This document shows positions 1 through 13,607 of a stretch of 64,000 nucleotides of DNA, piece by piece. The notes under the pieces were generated by a model. It was not told where the DNA came from, did not search any database, and worked only from the letters and a program-made list of their open reading frames with translations. How positions within the stretch are numbered: position 1 is the stretch's first letter; every line of letters starts with the position of its first letter. This DNA is from Atrichornis clamosus. Taxonomy: Eukaryota; Chordata; Aves; Passeriformes; Menuridae. The stretch spans positions 42,144 through 106,143 of the forward strand of contig WBMZ01010839.1 in NCBI GenBank assembly GCA_013400975.1, given 5' to 3'. Both the position numbers and the translations under genes were made by a program.

Positions 1-2198
1 ATTGTTTGACTTTAATTTTAGTCTTGTGCAGACTTGCAGAGAGAGGAAAAAGACTTTTTTGAAAAACAGTTGATGGAAGGAACGTTGTTCCCCTTTAGGT
101 TTCTGAAACTTCTCATGGATTAGAAACAGTAATGTGTGACTCTGATCAGGTCAAGCCTAGGCTTCAGTACTAGGAAACCACTCATACTTCAGCAACTGGG
201 GTAATTTCTTTTAGGCTAATGTAAGTGGAAGTAGATATTCAGTTATTCTGGAGTGGTCACCATTCTTTAAATGTTTTATAGCCAGGATTAAAACTTGAAA
301 ATGAAATAAATAAGGAAATAGTCAGACATACATGGAGATGATATTCTGCCAGGTGAGCAGCTTCCATACACACATACCCACGCAGTCAAACACACATAAA
401 CAAAGACATTTATGTACACAATTTCATGCAATCACTATTCACTGGCAAAAGATAAGAATGTGCTTTGAGCATGAACCTGGCTCTATCTGCATTTGGTAGT
501 GAAGACTTCATTGTAATATTCTCTTTCAAAAATGCTTGAAGACCCCCCTCAAAAGCTTTTTCAAATAAACCATAGGCTTCTGTGTTACAGTATCCTGTTT
601 AGGACAAGATCTTCCTTTCCTTCCCTGTGCATAAGCAATCTATAAACCCAGGGCCTTACACGGATAAAAGTATATATGCCAAGCCTCACTATAATGAAAA
701 TCGAAATCAGGCAAGTACATTTAAAAATTAAAGCATATACCATATAGAAAAACACTATAGAGCATTTATGCCTTGTTTCAAGCCTAATATAGCGTATTTC
801 CCTTTTTTTCCTGCAATCATGTGGTTTTACTTTTTGAAATTTGCCATTCTGGATAATTTAATAATAAAGATAATTCACTAGGATGCAACATTCTGTACGG
901 AATGCATAAAACAGCTCACACTTGAAAGAGTCAAGGTGACTCTAATTTTTAGACCAACATTAAAATACACACTGCAACAATACAGATTCTTCAGCAGAAG
1001 AAACAAGTCCAACTTCCTTAATGTTTTCTTTCTCTGAATTAAGAACTTGTGCTCTCATTACAGAAGGGTTTTTCTTCCTCCACCATGCACTGAAGTTTCT
1101 CTCAGATAAAATTTCTTCATAATATAAGCACAGCAGGTAGAGTCCTTAAGAAAACAGATTTTTCCACTTAGATCTGTGAGAGATGACCTTGGATGGGTTT
1201 AACTGCTGTGGCTTACAATTTTATTGCCTTTATCTACTATGTTGGCCTCAATGCTCAAAGGTGTGGTCTTTCTAACAGAGACAGCAGGACACAATGGGTC
1301 TTGCACAACAGATACCAAAATTCATCCTCTGGTACCTAGTCACAAAGATCACACTAATCTACCAGCTCCAAAAATATAACGGTGAAACACACAAATGCCT
1401 TCAGTTTGGCTGCCCCTATTCTCTGGGAGCAGTAACTCCCTGCCATAAAAATATGGCAACACTGCTTGAAATCACCACATCTGTATCCAACAATTTCAGA
1501 GAAATGGCACCCCTGCAGTGTCATCTCACAGAAGGTGACTGTAGAGCAATTCCAGCTACTGGTAAAATACTGTGACAATAAAGACAGGATAGCCAAAAAC
1601 AACCCCCCGCCCTTAAACTCCAGTCACAAAGGATCATGGACTGTTAGAGGCCTGTGAGGCAGAAAAAATCCCAAATGTCTTTATTTCCCTGTTACAGACC
1701 CTCAAAGGACAAGTAGCAGTTGTATAACACACTTTCAAGGATACCTCATTCACAGGAATGTGAACAGGAGCCTGTTGAAGAAGTGAGCATGCAGAGCAGG
1801 TGGACACAGACAAAAGCCTTCATGGTGGGCATCAGAACAAGAAAGGAAACCTGGCACTTTTTGTTCCATGCAAGCAACGTGCAGCTGAACCTTTTTTGCC
1901 CAAAACAAACATGTAGACCAGGCTTTCAAACAGGATAAACCACAATCTTTTTTCATCCTTCTGGTCTTTTCTTCAGCCTACGGAAGTCAGGTAGTGACAA
2001 AATGAAATGTGCTCTTTGCACATAGCAAGTAGCTTTGTCATCTCTACAGCAGTGGGCAAAGGAGCATCCTCTTCCAGTGGCCAGTCACTACAACCTGCAC
2101 TCAACAAAGGCTACCTGCTGCTCATTTAACTCGAATCATAAGCTCCACATGTGCTGTGGAAGATAAGTATCTGTGCATATATAAATCAATTTATATCC
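1..2198. other. Intronic sequence, no feature seen
   Basis: AT-rich unique-looking sequence. Short open frames (up to 93 codons) show no recognisable domains. A CA-rich patch lies near 363-415. Confidence 0.5.
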
Positions 2199-2238
2199 TA
2201 TATATATATATATATATANNNNNNNNNNNNNNTATATA
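2199..2238. repeat. (TA)n microsatellite containing an assembly gap
   Basis: TA units from 2199 to 2218, 14 N at 2219-2232, then TATATA again. The gap lies inside the repeat, so the true length is unknown. Confidence 0.95.
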
Positions 2239-3384
2239 AAATCTAAAGAGAAAAAAATCCCAGCAATAACAGCTTAAAATACCAGAAACTTCTATCCAAT
2301 GTGTGTTAAGACCTGTAGATACTCAGAAGATCAATTTAGGGGACAGTTTTATTTTGAGTATTTCAGTTTCAAGATAGAACATTGCTATTTCCATTATGTT
2401 TTAACCCTGGATTTCATTGATCTTTATAAACTCTTGCTAGGTGTTTGCAAAATGACCTCTTCCATTAGCACTATTATTGGAATTCTGTAACTATTAAGGC
2501 TTCTAATTTTTAAGGTGATAGGGTGAAACACAGTTTTTCAAGACTTCTGCCAGATAAGAGATCATATAATTGAAAGCAACTGTTAGAACAGATGTATGGA
2601 ATCAGCAGTTTCTTTCCAACTGAAGGGTCCAGCCATCTTCAACTAAAAAAGATCATCAGTCTTTGAGATTAAATAGGACTGAAACAAGAAATGACTGCTT
2701 TTTGCTATATTTAAATTCACTTTGAAGCTACTTCAGAAGAATAAATGAACCCAGTCTACAGATTCAGCTATTTACCTTACTTTGTTCTAACTATCCTCTA
2801 ATCTCCTTGCTGATTGGAAAATCATTGCATGTTCCCCAAGATCTGATCTTCAACATAGGTTATACTGATGCACAAGTCTAAGGACATGAATGAAAGAGGA
2901 CAACACTTCATCTTCCTTCCAGCCTGGAGAAGCTCAATAACCTCTCTGAATTGCTTTTTTTCGGGCTCCTTCACCGCAGCAGACAGATGGGTGTAGCTGT
3001 GTAATAAATCTGATTTTCTGTTCAACTTCCTTTCATGATGGATTTGGTTACCAAGAAACTCTTTAACAGACAGATTTAAGTGCACTGAGGCAATTGTATC
3101 CAGGCATGCACTGGGAAATAAGCTTGCAAAAAACAGCTACAGAGCTTGAGTACAAAACAACTTCCTCATTTAAGACGTGATCAACAACTTCAGTGATCAT
3201 TACAGCTTTAATATACTGCATTCCAAACCCTTCCTTGGAGAATAGCCTGTGTCTTCCTATATGGCTTGGGTTTTCATACAGCACAAGGGCTTAAAGCTCC
3301 CCTAGAATGATAATCAATGCTCCTCTATTATGTTTATAACTCTAAGTCTTTTCCTGCTAATGGATGACGTATATTTGTGCAGCT

Positions 3385-3535
3385 GGAGGAAACCTGGATT
3401 CAATAACTGCTCCACCACAGACTCACTGTGTGGTGTAGGGTAAGTCACTTAAATCTCTCTGTGCCTTCATTTTTCAACTGTAAAACGGAATTCTTGATGC
3501 CTACCTTTGCAAAGAACTCTGAATCCTCAGGACGA
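3385..3535 (+). mobile_element. Ancient MIR-type (CORE) SINE relic
   Basis: The segment reads AACCTGGATTCAATAACTGC, TCCACCAC, ACTCACTGTGTGGTGTAGGG, TAAGTCACTTAAATCTCTCT, GTGCCTTCATTTTTCAACTG and TAAAACGGAA, then a CCTACCTTTGC stretch. This follows the MIR body: the GGGTTCAAATCC-like part, CTGTGTGACCTTGGGCAAGT, CACTTAACCTCTCTGTGCCT, CAGTTTCCTCATCTGTAAAA and TACCTACCTC. Heavy point divergence fits an amniote-age insertion. Ends are approximate. Confidence 0.85.
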
Positions 3536-4231
3536 AAACACACCCTGCTAAATAATATTACCTTGTTAGGAAGCACAGGTGTGTGACCCTGGACACATAT
3601 GCTAATGTTGAGCCATAAATCTGTCAACAGGAGGTGCTGGCAAAACAGATGTTTCACATTCCTTTTTAAACCACCTCTTTGTCCCCAGAGCCCAGGTATG
3701 TCAGCTAATCATTTTATAACTGGTCGAGGTTTTAATGGGCCAGGAAGTCACAGTAAAGCACAATGCCATCAACATTATGGCTAAAAACAGAGCCAACAAG
3801 AGGAAAAGGTAGGCACAGAGGTTTCCTCTACTCTTCTCTGCTCCCTGGCATGTAGGACAAACATTGAGAGGCTCTGCAGAAAAAGATAAACAAAAAGCAG
3901 AACCTATCCCCACACATTCCTGTAAGCAGTCCAGCATCAGTGACCATGCCTGAATGGTGGCTGATGCTGCATACATGGAAACAGACACATGTTTTTTAAT
4001 CACAGGCAATAAAAAACCACAGACGCCCACCCTTTAAAAACCTAATTTAGATGAACAATTGCATGTTGATTCACAGGGTCAGGAGGATTACAAGCCAATA
4101 AAAAGTTTCTTCTAAACATTTTTTTTTTTTTACTTAAGAGCTACTCCTATTATAAGAAATTCCAATTCCCTGTCTCAGTAGCTGAAAACTAAACACACAG
4201 CATTTTCCTCGAAAATGTTACTGTAGCAACA

Positions 4232-4600
4232 AGGGCTGGGGCAGGATTTGTGCTGCAGACTGGGCAGGCGGGTGGCAGGGAGAGCTTGCACGGGCTGGGC
4301 AGGCAGGGAGGGCAAGGCAGGGCAGGGGTAGCAGGGCAGATCAGGCAGGGCAATGAGGGCAGGCGGGCAGGGCAGGGCAGGGCAGGATAGGGCAGGGCAG
4401 GGCGGGGGGGGGGGGAAAGGAGGGGCGGGGGTGGAGGGGGAGATGGGGCGGGGCAAGGGGGGCGGGGGGGAGGGGGAGGGGGGGGGCGGGGGAGGGGCAG
4501 GGCAGGGCAGGAGAGAGCACAGGCAGGGCAGCATAGGAGAGCAGGCAGCCCAGGGCAGGGCAGGCAGAGCAGGCAGCCATGCAGGCCCGTCTGCCACGCA
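4232..4600. repeat. G-rich GGGCA minisatellite with poly-G core
   Basis: Degenerate tandem GGCAGGGCAG units on the plus strand flank a nearly pure purine section (about 4404-4500) with a G12 run at 4404-4415 and many G3-G8 runs. The plus strand is almost pyrimidine-free in the core, favouring G-quadruplex or triplex formation. Open frames here are low-complexity artefacts (Gly/Arg on plus, Pro/Ala on minus). Confidence 0.93.
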
Positions 4601-5679
4601 CATTCCCATAAATGGAATCGCAGGGCCAGCGGCCCACATCAAAGCATGGAGTTTAGCAGATTTCCCCTTCCCCTCCCCCTGAGTCTTTGAGACGAGACTT
4701 CATACTCCAGAATTTAATATCTTTTTCCTCCCTCCCCCCATCAGCCCCTTTGTCTGTGTCTCTGTTCTCTAAGAGCTAACAGATGTTGATGCCATATAGT
4801 TTCAAAGAAAACTTTTGATGCCCACATAACTCATTACAACTAATATATTCCAAGAATGCTTGTAGCTCAGGAAACACTGGGGTGAAAAAACAGAGGAGAG
4901 GGGGCAAATGGCTACACTGAGTAAGCCTTGAGAGAAAATAAATAGTTCACTTCAAAGTCATCAGGGAATTCTTTAACAAGCTCTTTCTTCCGCAAAACAC
5001 AGAACAAATTCAGCTGAGCCTAGAATTCCCAAAGGAAAAAAATAAAACCAAACCCCATATAAACGGCAAAGCAGGGGGAAGCATCTGAGAGGTCGCCCGA
5101 CTTGCCCGGCAACAAAGTGCAGCATTCTCGAGGTTCACTATTCCCAAGCAACCTGCACTGTGCCAGGGCACAAAAGCACTGCTGAAAAGCAGAGACTGTC
5201 AACAATAACAACACAGAGAGCCCTAGAAAAAGCTAACCCTGTCCCTCTGCACAGAATGAATGCAGATGGCAATGAGATTGCTCAGTTCATGGAGCACTGT
5301 AAATCAGCTTTACAACTAATAATGAGGATGTGTCACAAATGTCACACTGAAAACAAGAAACATCCCCTCATTTAGAAAAAGCAGGTGATTGCATTTTTCA
5401 GGGCAGGCAGGTCCATGTTCTTAACTGGTTTCTAGGATTACATATAGGATACACTCCTCCATAAATTTTTCTAGCAGGTCTCCTCCTCTCCTGTGCTGCT
5501 TCAGCACACAGCTGCATCCTTCCCTCTGTTTGGTGAGAAGCCCCCCAGGAGCTACCAGGGGTTGGTAGGGAGAAGGGTTGAGAAAAGGGGGGAGGGCGAG
5601 AATGCGATTACATCAATTTCCACAGCAGGAGGATCAGATTGCATCATTGTACACAACTTGGGGCCCGCTCTTTTATCCC

Positions 5680-5752
5680 TGATGCAGGCAAATTTCCCAT
5701 TGAAATCAGTGGGAGACCTGTCTGTGTGAGGACTGCAGAATCGGGTGTTCTG
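5680..5752. repeat. Ancient palindromic interspersed repeat (copy 1)
   Basis: Contains CCCATTGAAATCAGTGGGAG at 5696-5715, a near-perfect inverted repeat, flanked by GATGCAGGCAAATTT and GTGTGAGGACTGCAGAATCGGG. This pattern (C-C-C-A-T-T-G-A-C-T-T-C-A-A-T-G-G-G core with an 'aggactgcaggatcggg' arm) recurs widely in bird, crocodile and turtle DNA. I do not know the library name with certainty. Confidence 0.6.
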
Positions 5753-6819
5753 TGATCGCAGAATTAGAAAGCGGTAGGAAGCCACACCTGGCAGCACCTC
5801 TCTCACTGGTGCTCTGCCCTCCGTCGGGATGAATACCAAGTCACAACAAACAAAAATGTAACACCGACGTTAAATCCCTTCTTCCCCTCATACACAAACT
5901 CCTAAAAATACACCACTGCAGTTGCTGTATAAAAATCTTATAAAGTTCCTGCCACTGTACCGCAGATTTCACACAAAGCAAGTAACAACGAGAAAGAAAA
6001 CATCGGGGGAGGCAGGAATCTCTCCCACTACACATACATAGGCATCTCTCATCTAACAACTAGAAAACGAAGAGTTTTAAAGGTTTTAGACAAATGGGTG
6101 TGTTCTACTGCTAGTTTTTTTCCCAGGGGTTTATTTGGAAGAGAAGAAAAAAAGATAGTCAGCCCTACTGCAGCAGCAACAACGCAGGGTCTCTTTTTCC
6201 AAATAATTCAAATACAAATCATAGTACGATAGCACAATATGTGGAATTATTACTTTTTCACTGTTACTCATTTGCAAGCACCACACTTTGCGTCCACTTG
6301 CATCTGCATGAAAATCTTCCTTGTAGCAGCCCAAGAGTGTCCCCAGTTTAGCTGCTGCTACTCCCATTCACACCTCCTTTGCAAAATAATTATCCCTCAA
6401 ACACACTAGTAAACAGTTTAGAAAAACCAGAACTAAAATGTTTTATCAGATTTGTTTAGGATAAATTGTGGTTCCTCGTCAAATGATTCGTTGTTATCTC
6501 TCCTCTCTGGGGATAGATCATTTCCTCTAGGGAATAAGGACGGCATCTTCGAACGTTGTGGCTTTGCAAGTGAAATACCACATTACTGAGGTCATCCACC
6601 GCATTTCAGAGGATCAGGAAGATTCAGCAGGAGAGCGGAGCTGCTCAGGTAATTCAAATCTACTCTGTGACAGAGTGTGGCCAAGGCGGAAAACATCAGG
6701 AGAAGACAGGGGATGACACATAAGTACCAAACACCACAGAGTCCCTAGGGAATCAGAAGATTTGAAATTCTATTCCCTAAATTCAAAAGCTTGCCGAACT
6801 CAAAGTAATGCACCAGGAG

Positions 6820-7055
6820 GGTGTGGGTGCTGAGTTTGCCCCACCGCCTCTGGACTGAGAGGACTGTTGAGCCCGCGGGACGGCTGGGCAGCCCTGCCGG
6901 CGGCACTCTCAGCTCGGGGTGCCCGCTGGCAGTGCTCCAGCGCCCTCCCCACCCACCCGTGCCCCCTGAGCTCCGGGGGCAGCACCGGGCCCGGAGCCGC
7001 CTCGGACCCCCCGGGTGCTCTGCCCCTGCTCTTTACCACTTTTATGTCAAATAGC
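6820..7055. other. Isolated GC/CpG-rich patch in the intron
   Basis: About 230 bp rich in CG dinucleotides (for example CCGCGGGACGG, GCCGGCGGC, CCCGGAGCC) within AT-rich sequence. Not a simple tandem repeat. Open frames cross it on both strands, but none gives a recognisable protein or has convincing splice sites. It may be an orphan CpG island, an internal promoter or an enhancer; expression data would be required to choose. Confidence 0.55.
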
Positions 7056-10000
7056 ATGTTCCAGTGTGGGCTAATTACACGCTCCTTCTGTCCCGCGCAT
7101 ACCAGAACAGAGTGAGGAAAAAACCCGAAGAATCACAAAATATACAATACAACATAAACGTTATGTTTTCAATTTCCTGGTTAGGCCTGGTTTTGGTTTA
7201 AGCTGAGCCCTATTGTGACTATTTTGTGACAGCAAAATAACTTGGCCTTTAGAATTAAAAAAGAGCAAATAATAATTGGAAGGAAAGAAAATAAAAGACT
7301 AAAAACTTAGTAACTATTACTTTTAGTGGCTATTGGCAGCAAGAGCTGGAGTTTCCCCAGTATAAGATGAAGCACAACAGCCGCAGCACTATGACTGAGG
7401 TTTTACACTAAAAAGAAATTGAGCTACAGTCTAGGGTTCCTCCTAAACTGGTGATGCTTTGCCTTAGAAATCTGCACCTATAGCAATCCTCCTGACTTCA
7501 TACCGTGGGTCTGCTTCCTATGCTCAAAACTTTAACTATGGAGAAATTGATATTTATTAGCAATCTTGCTGGGCTGTTTCTATACATTGAAAATTCACAT
7601 TCAATAGGCTGGAATTACCTTTGCTGGAATTTGTCAAAGAGCTTATAAACATATCAACATTATAAGCTTATAGACAATCCAAAGCACAAAGCCCTTCAAG
7701 TATATCTCCTTCAAACAGTCTCAGTAGTAGGAGACCAATATGAAATGTTCTTGGAAATTTGTAATTCCTTTTCAATCTCAAGCAGGCAAATTAAATTGAA
7801 TTTTAAATTCTTTAATTTTCACAAACACTTTTTTTTTAAACTGTCAAAGATACCATCTAGATTTTCAATTGTGGTGCCTTGAACAGTAAACATGGTGATG
7901 TTCAGACACCTTGTAGATATGTATATCGTCCTTAAACAGAACTTCAGCATGCCCTGATGGAGCAGATCTTCATTTTGATGCAACTCTGACACTCTGGATA
8001 TGCAAAACTCTAAACACTGGGCCATTGCTATGGTTTTGTCTCCTGAACTGGGCAGAATGATGCCCAGAGACATCCAAAGACCTTGGAAAGGCTTTTGTGG
8101 CTGTTTTTACCATTTCAGAGAAAATGTTTGGTTTTCTGATTGTGTGTGTTGGCCTGTTTATGCTTTGTTTGCTACATCACAACAACAGAAAGGCTAAGGA
8201 AAAAAGATAATTTTAAAAAAAAGATTAATTAAAGTAATGCCAAACACTAAGTTTCCTCCCAAGAAACACTGACAGAAAAACATAATGGAGCCTCACAAAA
8301 TATGGACAGTTCTTGGCCTGAAACAAAGGAATTGATCTTGTAGTGACCCAGCCAAGCCTGGGCTGCTGAAGCACTATGGGAGGTAATATCTTATTGTAAT
8401 ATCAAAGACATTTTCCTCTTGTCCTCCTATTTCCATTAACAAGTATTACTTATCAGTACTGTATTGCTTAGCCATTACCCTTCTGCAGTAGGGTAGGAAC
8501 GGCTGCCTGCTCCTCAGAGTGCTGCACAGACCCACAAACACTCCCTGGCCCAGGGGGATGCACTCAAAAAGGTACCTGGGGATTTACTTTTTACCACCTG
8601 CAGGCACTTGCAGAAGAGCAAATCCCACCAAGCTTCTTGCAGTGACCAAGCCCAGAGAAAGGTGAGTGCACAGGTCCCAGGCAGGCTTCACAAATGCAAA
8701 GGTACTCCAAGATCAACCCCTAGTGCCAGGGATGTGTCTCAGGCACAACGCCACAAATGATTTCAGACACAGTGCGTGTATCTAACAAAAGCTGGCCTTG
8801 GCATCAGACTCCACACAAAACAGGAGAGGCCAAAACCAGTGAGAAGCCAACCAAACCAAGGATATGGGATGTTGTCAAAAGCTGTCAGAGCGCCATTTCC
8901 ACGTTCTGAGCACATCACCAGGCCTAGGAAGTCCTCAGTGTGCTCCCCTGGGAAAGGTACAGCCACCCTTTAAGAAGTGGCATAGGAAACACTACTCTGT
9001 GACCAGCACAAAACACTTGGGCAAAAGTGGCATCACCTGGGATCACTATAGACTCTTTCTCTTCCCATAGAGGGTGGCAGAAAGGTGAAAGAGAAACTTA
9101 AGGGTACACTTCAGTTTCATCACAGGTTCATGAAGCCCTCAGCATGTGGTTGGGACTAGCAAGTGAGAGAAACTGGAGTTTTAACACTCATCAGGTTACT
9201 ATCCTGCCTTAGTTTCTTTTATAAACCAATTTGACTCCATCTTTGTGGCAAGGTTTTGTACTCATTTGCTATGATTTGTAACATCTTATTTAAACATGAA
9301 GGCTAGTGGAAATCCTTTACAATATTTATATAATTTTTAATGTTTTCCATGAGGACCAGACATTTGGGAGGGGAGGGAGAAATGATGACAGCCCAATGCA
9401 GATTATATGGAGAGCAGCAGGCTTGACTGACCCCATGCAGTTATTAAAGGGACAGCAGCATTTTAAAAATCACATTTGCCCAGAAAAGTTTTACCTAGCC
9501 TAATGTAAACACCAGAAAGGCATTAAAGGAAGAAGAAAATCTCAGCATTTCCAAACAGTTCATTTTGACTTTACAAAGATTGTTTCAATTCAAGCCTGTT
9601 AGTCCTTTTAATATGCTCCAGCAAGAAGGTCTCAAAAAGAGGAGTGGTGCAAATAATTATAAAAATGAAGGAAAATGACAAGGAGACTTTACTACCCCAA
9701 GCTACCTTCATTTAGTTTTTTTAACTATAAACTGCGGGAAATATTTCATCACAGTCATTACTGACATCTCAGTTAACATTATTTTAATGTCAAATGCTGT
9801 TTAATGCTGCTAATTTTTGATAGCTTGTATTTAAAGAATGAAAGAAAATTAACACAAACAGATCCCTCTCACTAGGCACAACTCAATTTCAGTCAGAAAA
9901 GTCTGTCAGGCAGCCCAGATTGCATCAACAGCTTCATAAGCTCATGACACACCAGTAACATAGCACAGACTATTGCTCAAGCTGTCCTGGCAGAACATGC

Positions 10001-13000
10001 AAACCTTGATTTTGATCCCAGTTTTACCCTAGTTTCACATTTCTGCAACTGCAGTAGAACAAAATCAGAGTGGTTGGAAACAAAATCGTGCCTTCACTGG
10101 ACATTCAAGACCAACTCATTTTCTAGTCAGCTATAGCATCAATATCAATATCAAAGTAAATATTTTAACTTATGTTGAAAACTCTTTATATTTCTTCCAC
10201 AAGCAAAATATCAAGAACTCTGCCCTAGAGAAAGATAAAAGGAGCCAATCTCCCCTTTAAATTACCACGCAAGCCTGGGCTTTGACTCCTTTTTCAATGG
10301 GAAGTCAAAACGTCTGACTCCAATCAGTTTGTATAAACCAGCTTTTGTTTTTCCTTTTACCCAAATGACTCCACTCTTAAGGATTTATTGTAACTGGATT
10401 GCTTTTCTACCCAGCAGGGAGCTGTAGCACTAGCAAAGCTGTTCCACACAGTAGGTTTTCCGCTGATTGAATTTCTAGACTTTCAGCTCTTCGGAAATGT
10501 TTGCTCTTGTACAAGCTGTCAGAGGGAAATTGTGTGCAGTCGATTTTGTCTCAGCTAAAGCCAGGCGGGGTTCCATATGCAGCCAGCCAATGTGGAATTG
10601 AAAGACAGAGGATCAATCAAATTGCAAAGGGAAAAAAAGGCCTCAGCACAAACAAATAAAAAAAACCCAAGAAACAAACCATACAACAAAAAAGGGGCAG
10701 AGAGAAGCAGATGAGAATGACAACCATTCCTGCAAATAGGTGCACTAAAAAAAACCAGCAACATCCTTTCTTTAAAAAAAAGGCTTTTATTTAAAAATCA
10801 CTAAAATAAGGGCTAGGAGCCATTTGAAGGAGTGGTTCCTTTAACCATGCACAAAGCCAGCACCATTATATTGCTCCAACTCCAAGCTGCTGGATAACCC
10901 CTCATCCCTGAAGCAGCCCATCCTACCAATACTGCCCCAACAGTCGCAGCACAGATGCAGCCACAGCAGCTCTGCTACACGGGCTGCTGGCTCTGTGTAA
11001 TCAGGAACACACACCAGGAAGGTGTAGGAAGCCATTGGAAAGCACCCCAGCTGCCATGCTTGTCACAGACAGTGCAGGGGATTTATCCGAAAGGATTTTT
11101 CAGCCATCATGTTCTCATGACCTTACAAAGACCACAGAGTCACCTCCACTGCAGAGCAACCACTGCCATTCTCTTGCCAAGCATGTGGTCTAATGGTGCC
11201 AGTTGCTGTCTGCACCTGAGGTTTTGATCTCTGGAATTCTAATTACTGACAGGGCCAGAAGTGCACAGAGGGGCTAACCCAACCAAGTAAGTCAGAAGCA
11301 ACAAGCAGAGATTAAGACATCTGTATTAAAGGTCCCATAAAAGAATCTCAGTATAAGCAATACTTTCCTTTGGTCTCGTTTGCAATAGCTCATATTTCTA
11401 ACTCAACTGCAAGCACAAACTTTGGTTCTAACTGCACTGCAGGGAACAGAAATGCTTTTAGGCATATGCCAATACTTCCAAATGACTTAGTAACCCATGA
11501 ATGTGACGGTGCAGGTGAGTACTAGACTGGAAGTCTCTGCCCCGCCAGCAGTGGGCAGAAAAACCTCACAATATTTAAGTATACCATAACACAACCAGGA
11601 GTGGTTGCACTGACACCAGGCACACCACCTTGCCTCTGTACTGAGGTTTGTGTTTTGATAACCCCACGTTATTCTTCTGAAAAATAATTACAGCTAGTGG
11701 GTCATTCTGTTTTGACATGCAGTGGAAATCAAAAAGCCATGCAACAGGGGTTTGGTTTTTAATTACTGGATTTGATCTTAAAATAGTCTTAAGTCCTACT
11801 ACCTTCTACTGCTCTAGACTCATCCTCCTGTGTAAGTTTAGTGAGTAGCCAGGCAGTACAGGAGTATCCCTTGGGTCTGCAAGGACATTCACTCTACATT
11901 TTAAACATATACTGGGGAAAAGCACCTTACAAAAGATCTTTCTTAGAGCATCCCAAGTATCTATGACAGTCACTGGTGAAGAGCCCCAGTAATGGTGCAA
12001 AAAGGAACCTGCAGTTTACTGTGCACTGTCTTTCCTCAGAAGACACTACACAGTGAGAGAAGATGACATCTATCATAAAACAAATAATAATAATGAGGAT
12101 TTTTGCAACTATTCTTTCCCAGTCAGCTGCCTTCCATTAGCAGTGGTTTTCTCTCTCAGTTGCTACCTTATTTCACCTGTGAAGTGTAGCTCAGTGATTT
12201 TCCTGCTGGGAGTCTGCTCAGACACGCTTTCCCAACTCAGCACACTGACAGCCTGACACTTGTGCTCCTAATCAACAGTGCACCTCGACAAAGCCCTGAT
12301 GATGAAAGGAACTATCCTGGCTCCAAAGTCTTCTAAAGAGCCACATGCCTGACGAAGGCATTTGCACCACCATTTACACCATATTTAATGAACCTCATTA
12401 CTGAATCGGTTGTCTGCTCATGTTAGTCATCGAAGAGTTTCCTCATTTTTAGTTTACCTCTTGGGAGGCTACAGTTCCTCTTTGACGATAAAGGAAAATA
12501 TTGCAAACAGAAAAGAAAGAGGGCAGTGAGCAAGAAATTCCTGATACACAAGCAGGAAACACAAGGCTGCAAATGACCTGAAACTTTGATCAGTCTTTCC
12601 TCCTGATGCTATTAAGATTTACTCCAGATGTTCCAGGCAGTAGTGCTAACAGTGCCCCAGCCCAGGCCTGCAACCATGTACTATAGCTAAACAAAGTATT
12701 GCCTTAAGATAAAAATGCATTCATAAATCCCAGCGGGGGTTATTGAAAGGTTATTGCTCTCCAATTAAAAATACACTGGCATTTTCAACTAAATGCAGAT
12801 TTGATTCAGAGGGACACAGGATTTAAGATTCAATATTGCAAATGCACAACCTTCAGTGCTCTATGGGAACATCAGAAAAAGGATTGGTTAGTTCTCCCCA
12901 TATAGTCTGAAGAAGCTCTGATTTCCTGAAAGACGTTTTATCTCATTATCAGTTTCAATCAAGTTTTCTATTGCACAATTCAGTTTGAGGGCATGTGGTT

Positions 13001-13560
13001 ACACAAAGTGCAAAGGATTTTTCTGGAACCGACAGACATAACTGAAGCAGGACAGGTATAGCTGCAACACATCTTCTCAACAACAGTTATCCCTAACCAA
13101 TTGCTTAATTTCTTAGATCTATTCCACTTTCAGGTCCTAGAAAACAGAGAACAAGACCTGAACAGTCTGTCAAAGATAGTGTTCTTCACCGTGACCAGAC
13201 TTAAGGGTTCTACAGTCTTTGGTCTATGCGTCTGCTTTGTATAAAAGCTTGCCTTGCTCTTTTCCTTCTAAAAGAAAAACTTATGAAAGACAGGAAGAGG
13301 AATGACTGAGTGGAGAGAGAGGGCATTTGGGGACTTGGGAAAAGAAGGAGCACAGCTTGGAACCTCACAGCTCAGCTCCTCGTTCTCCCAGATGAGATAC
13401 CAACAGTCTTATCATACTAACTTACCTGGGCATTGCACTGGAAAACATATACCTTCCTCAAAAGGTTGGAACAGAAGTTTGAATATAGGAGTCACTCTAC
13501 TCTGGTGTGTGCAATTATACAAAATACATATTGTGGATTTGCAACATCTCCCATGTAAGT

Positions 13561-13607
13561 AAATGGAAGTTTTGCCATTGATTTCCATGGAATGAAAGCA
13601 TAGGTCA
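13561..13607. repeat. Ancient palindromic interspersed repeat (copy 2, fragment)
   Basis: AAATGGAAGTTTTGCCATTG followed by ATTTCCATGGAATG and CATAGGTC resembles the same family: a 'ggagttttgccattgacttcaatgg' arm followed by a 'gcaggattaggcc'-like end. More diverged than copy 1. Confidence 0.45.

Noticed and set aside
4175..4682. Overlapping frames of 155, 98 and 109 codons rich in Pro/Ala/Cys or Gly/Arg.
   Set aside because: They are translations of the GGGCA minisatellite; low complexity keeps stops out.
7640..7668. Perfect 9-bp inverted repeat AGCTTATAA with 11-nt loop.
   Set aside because: Chance-level hairpin in AT-rich DNA.
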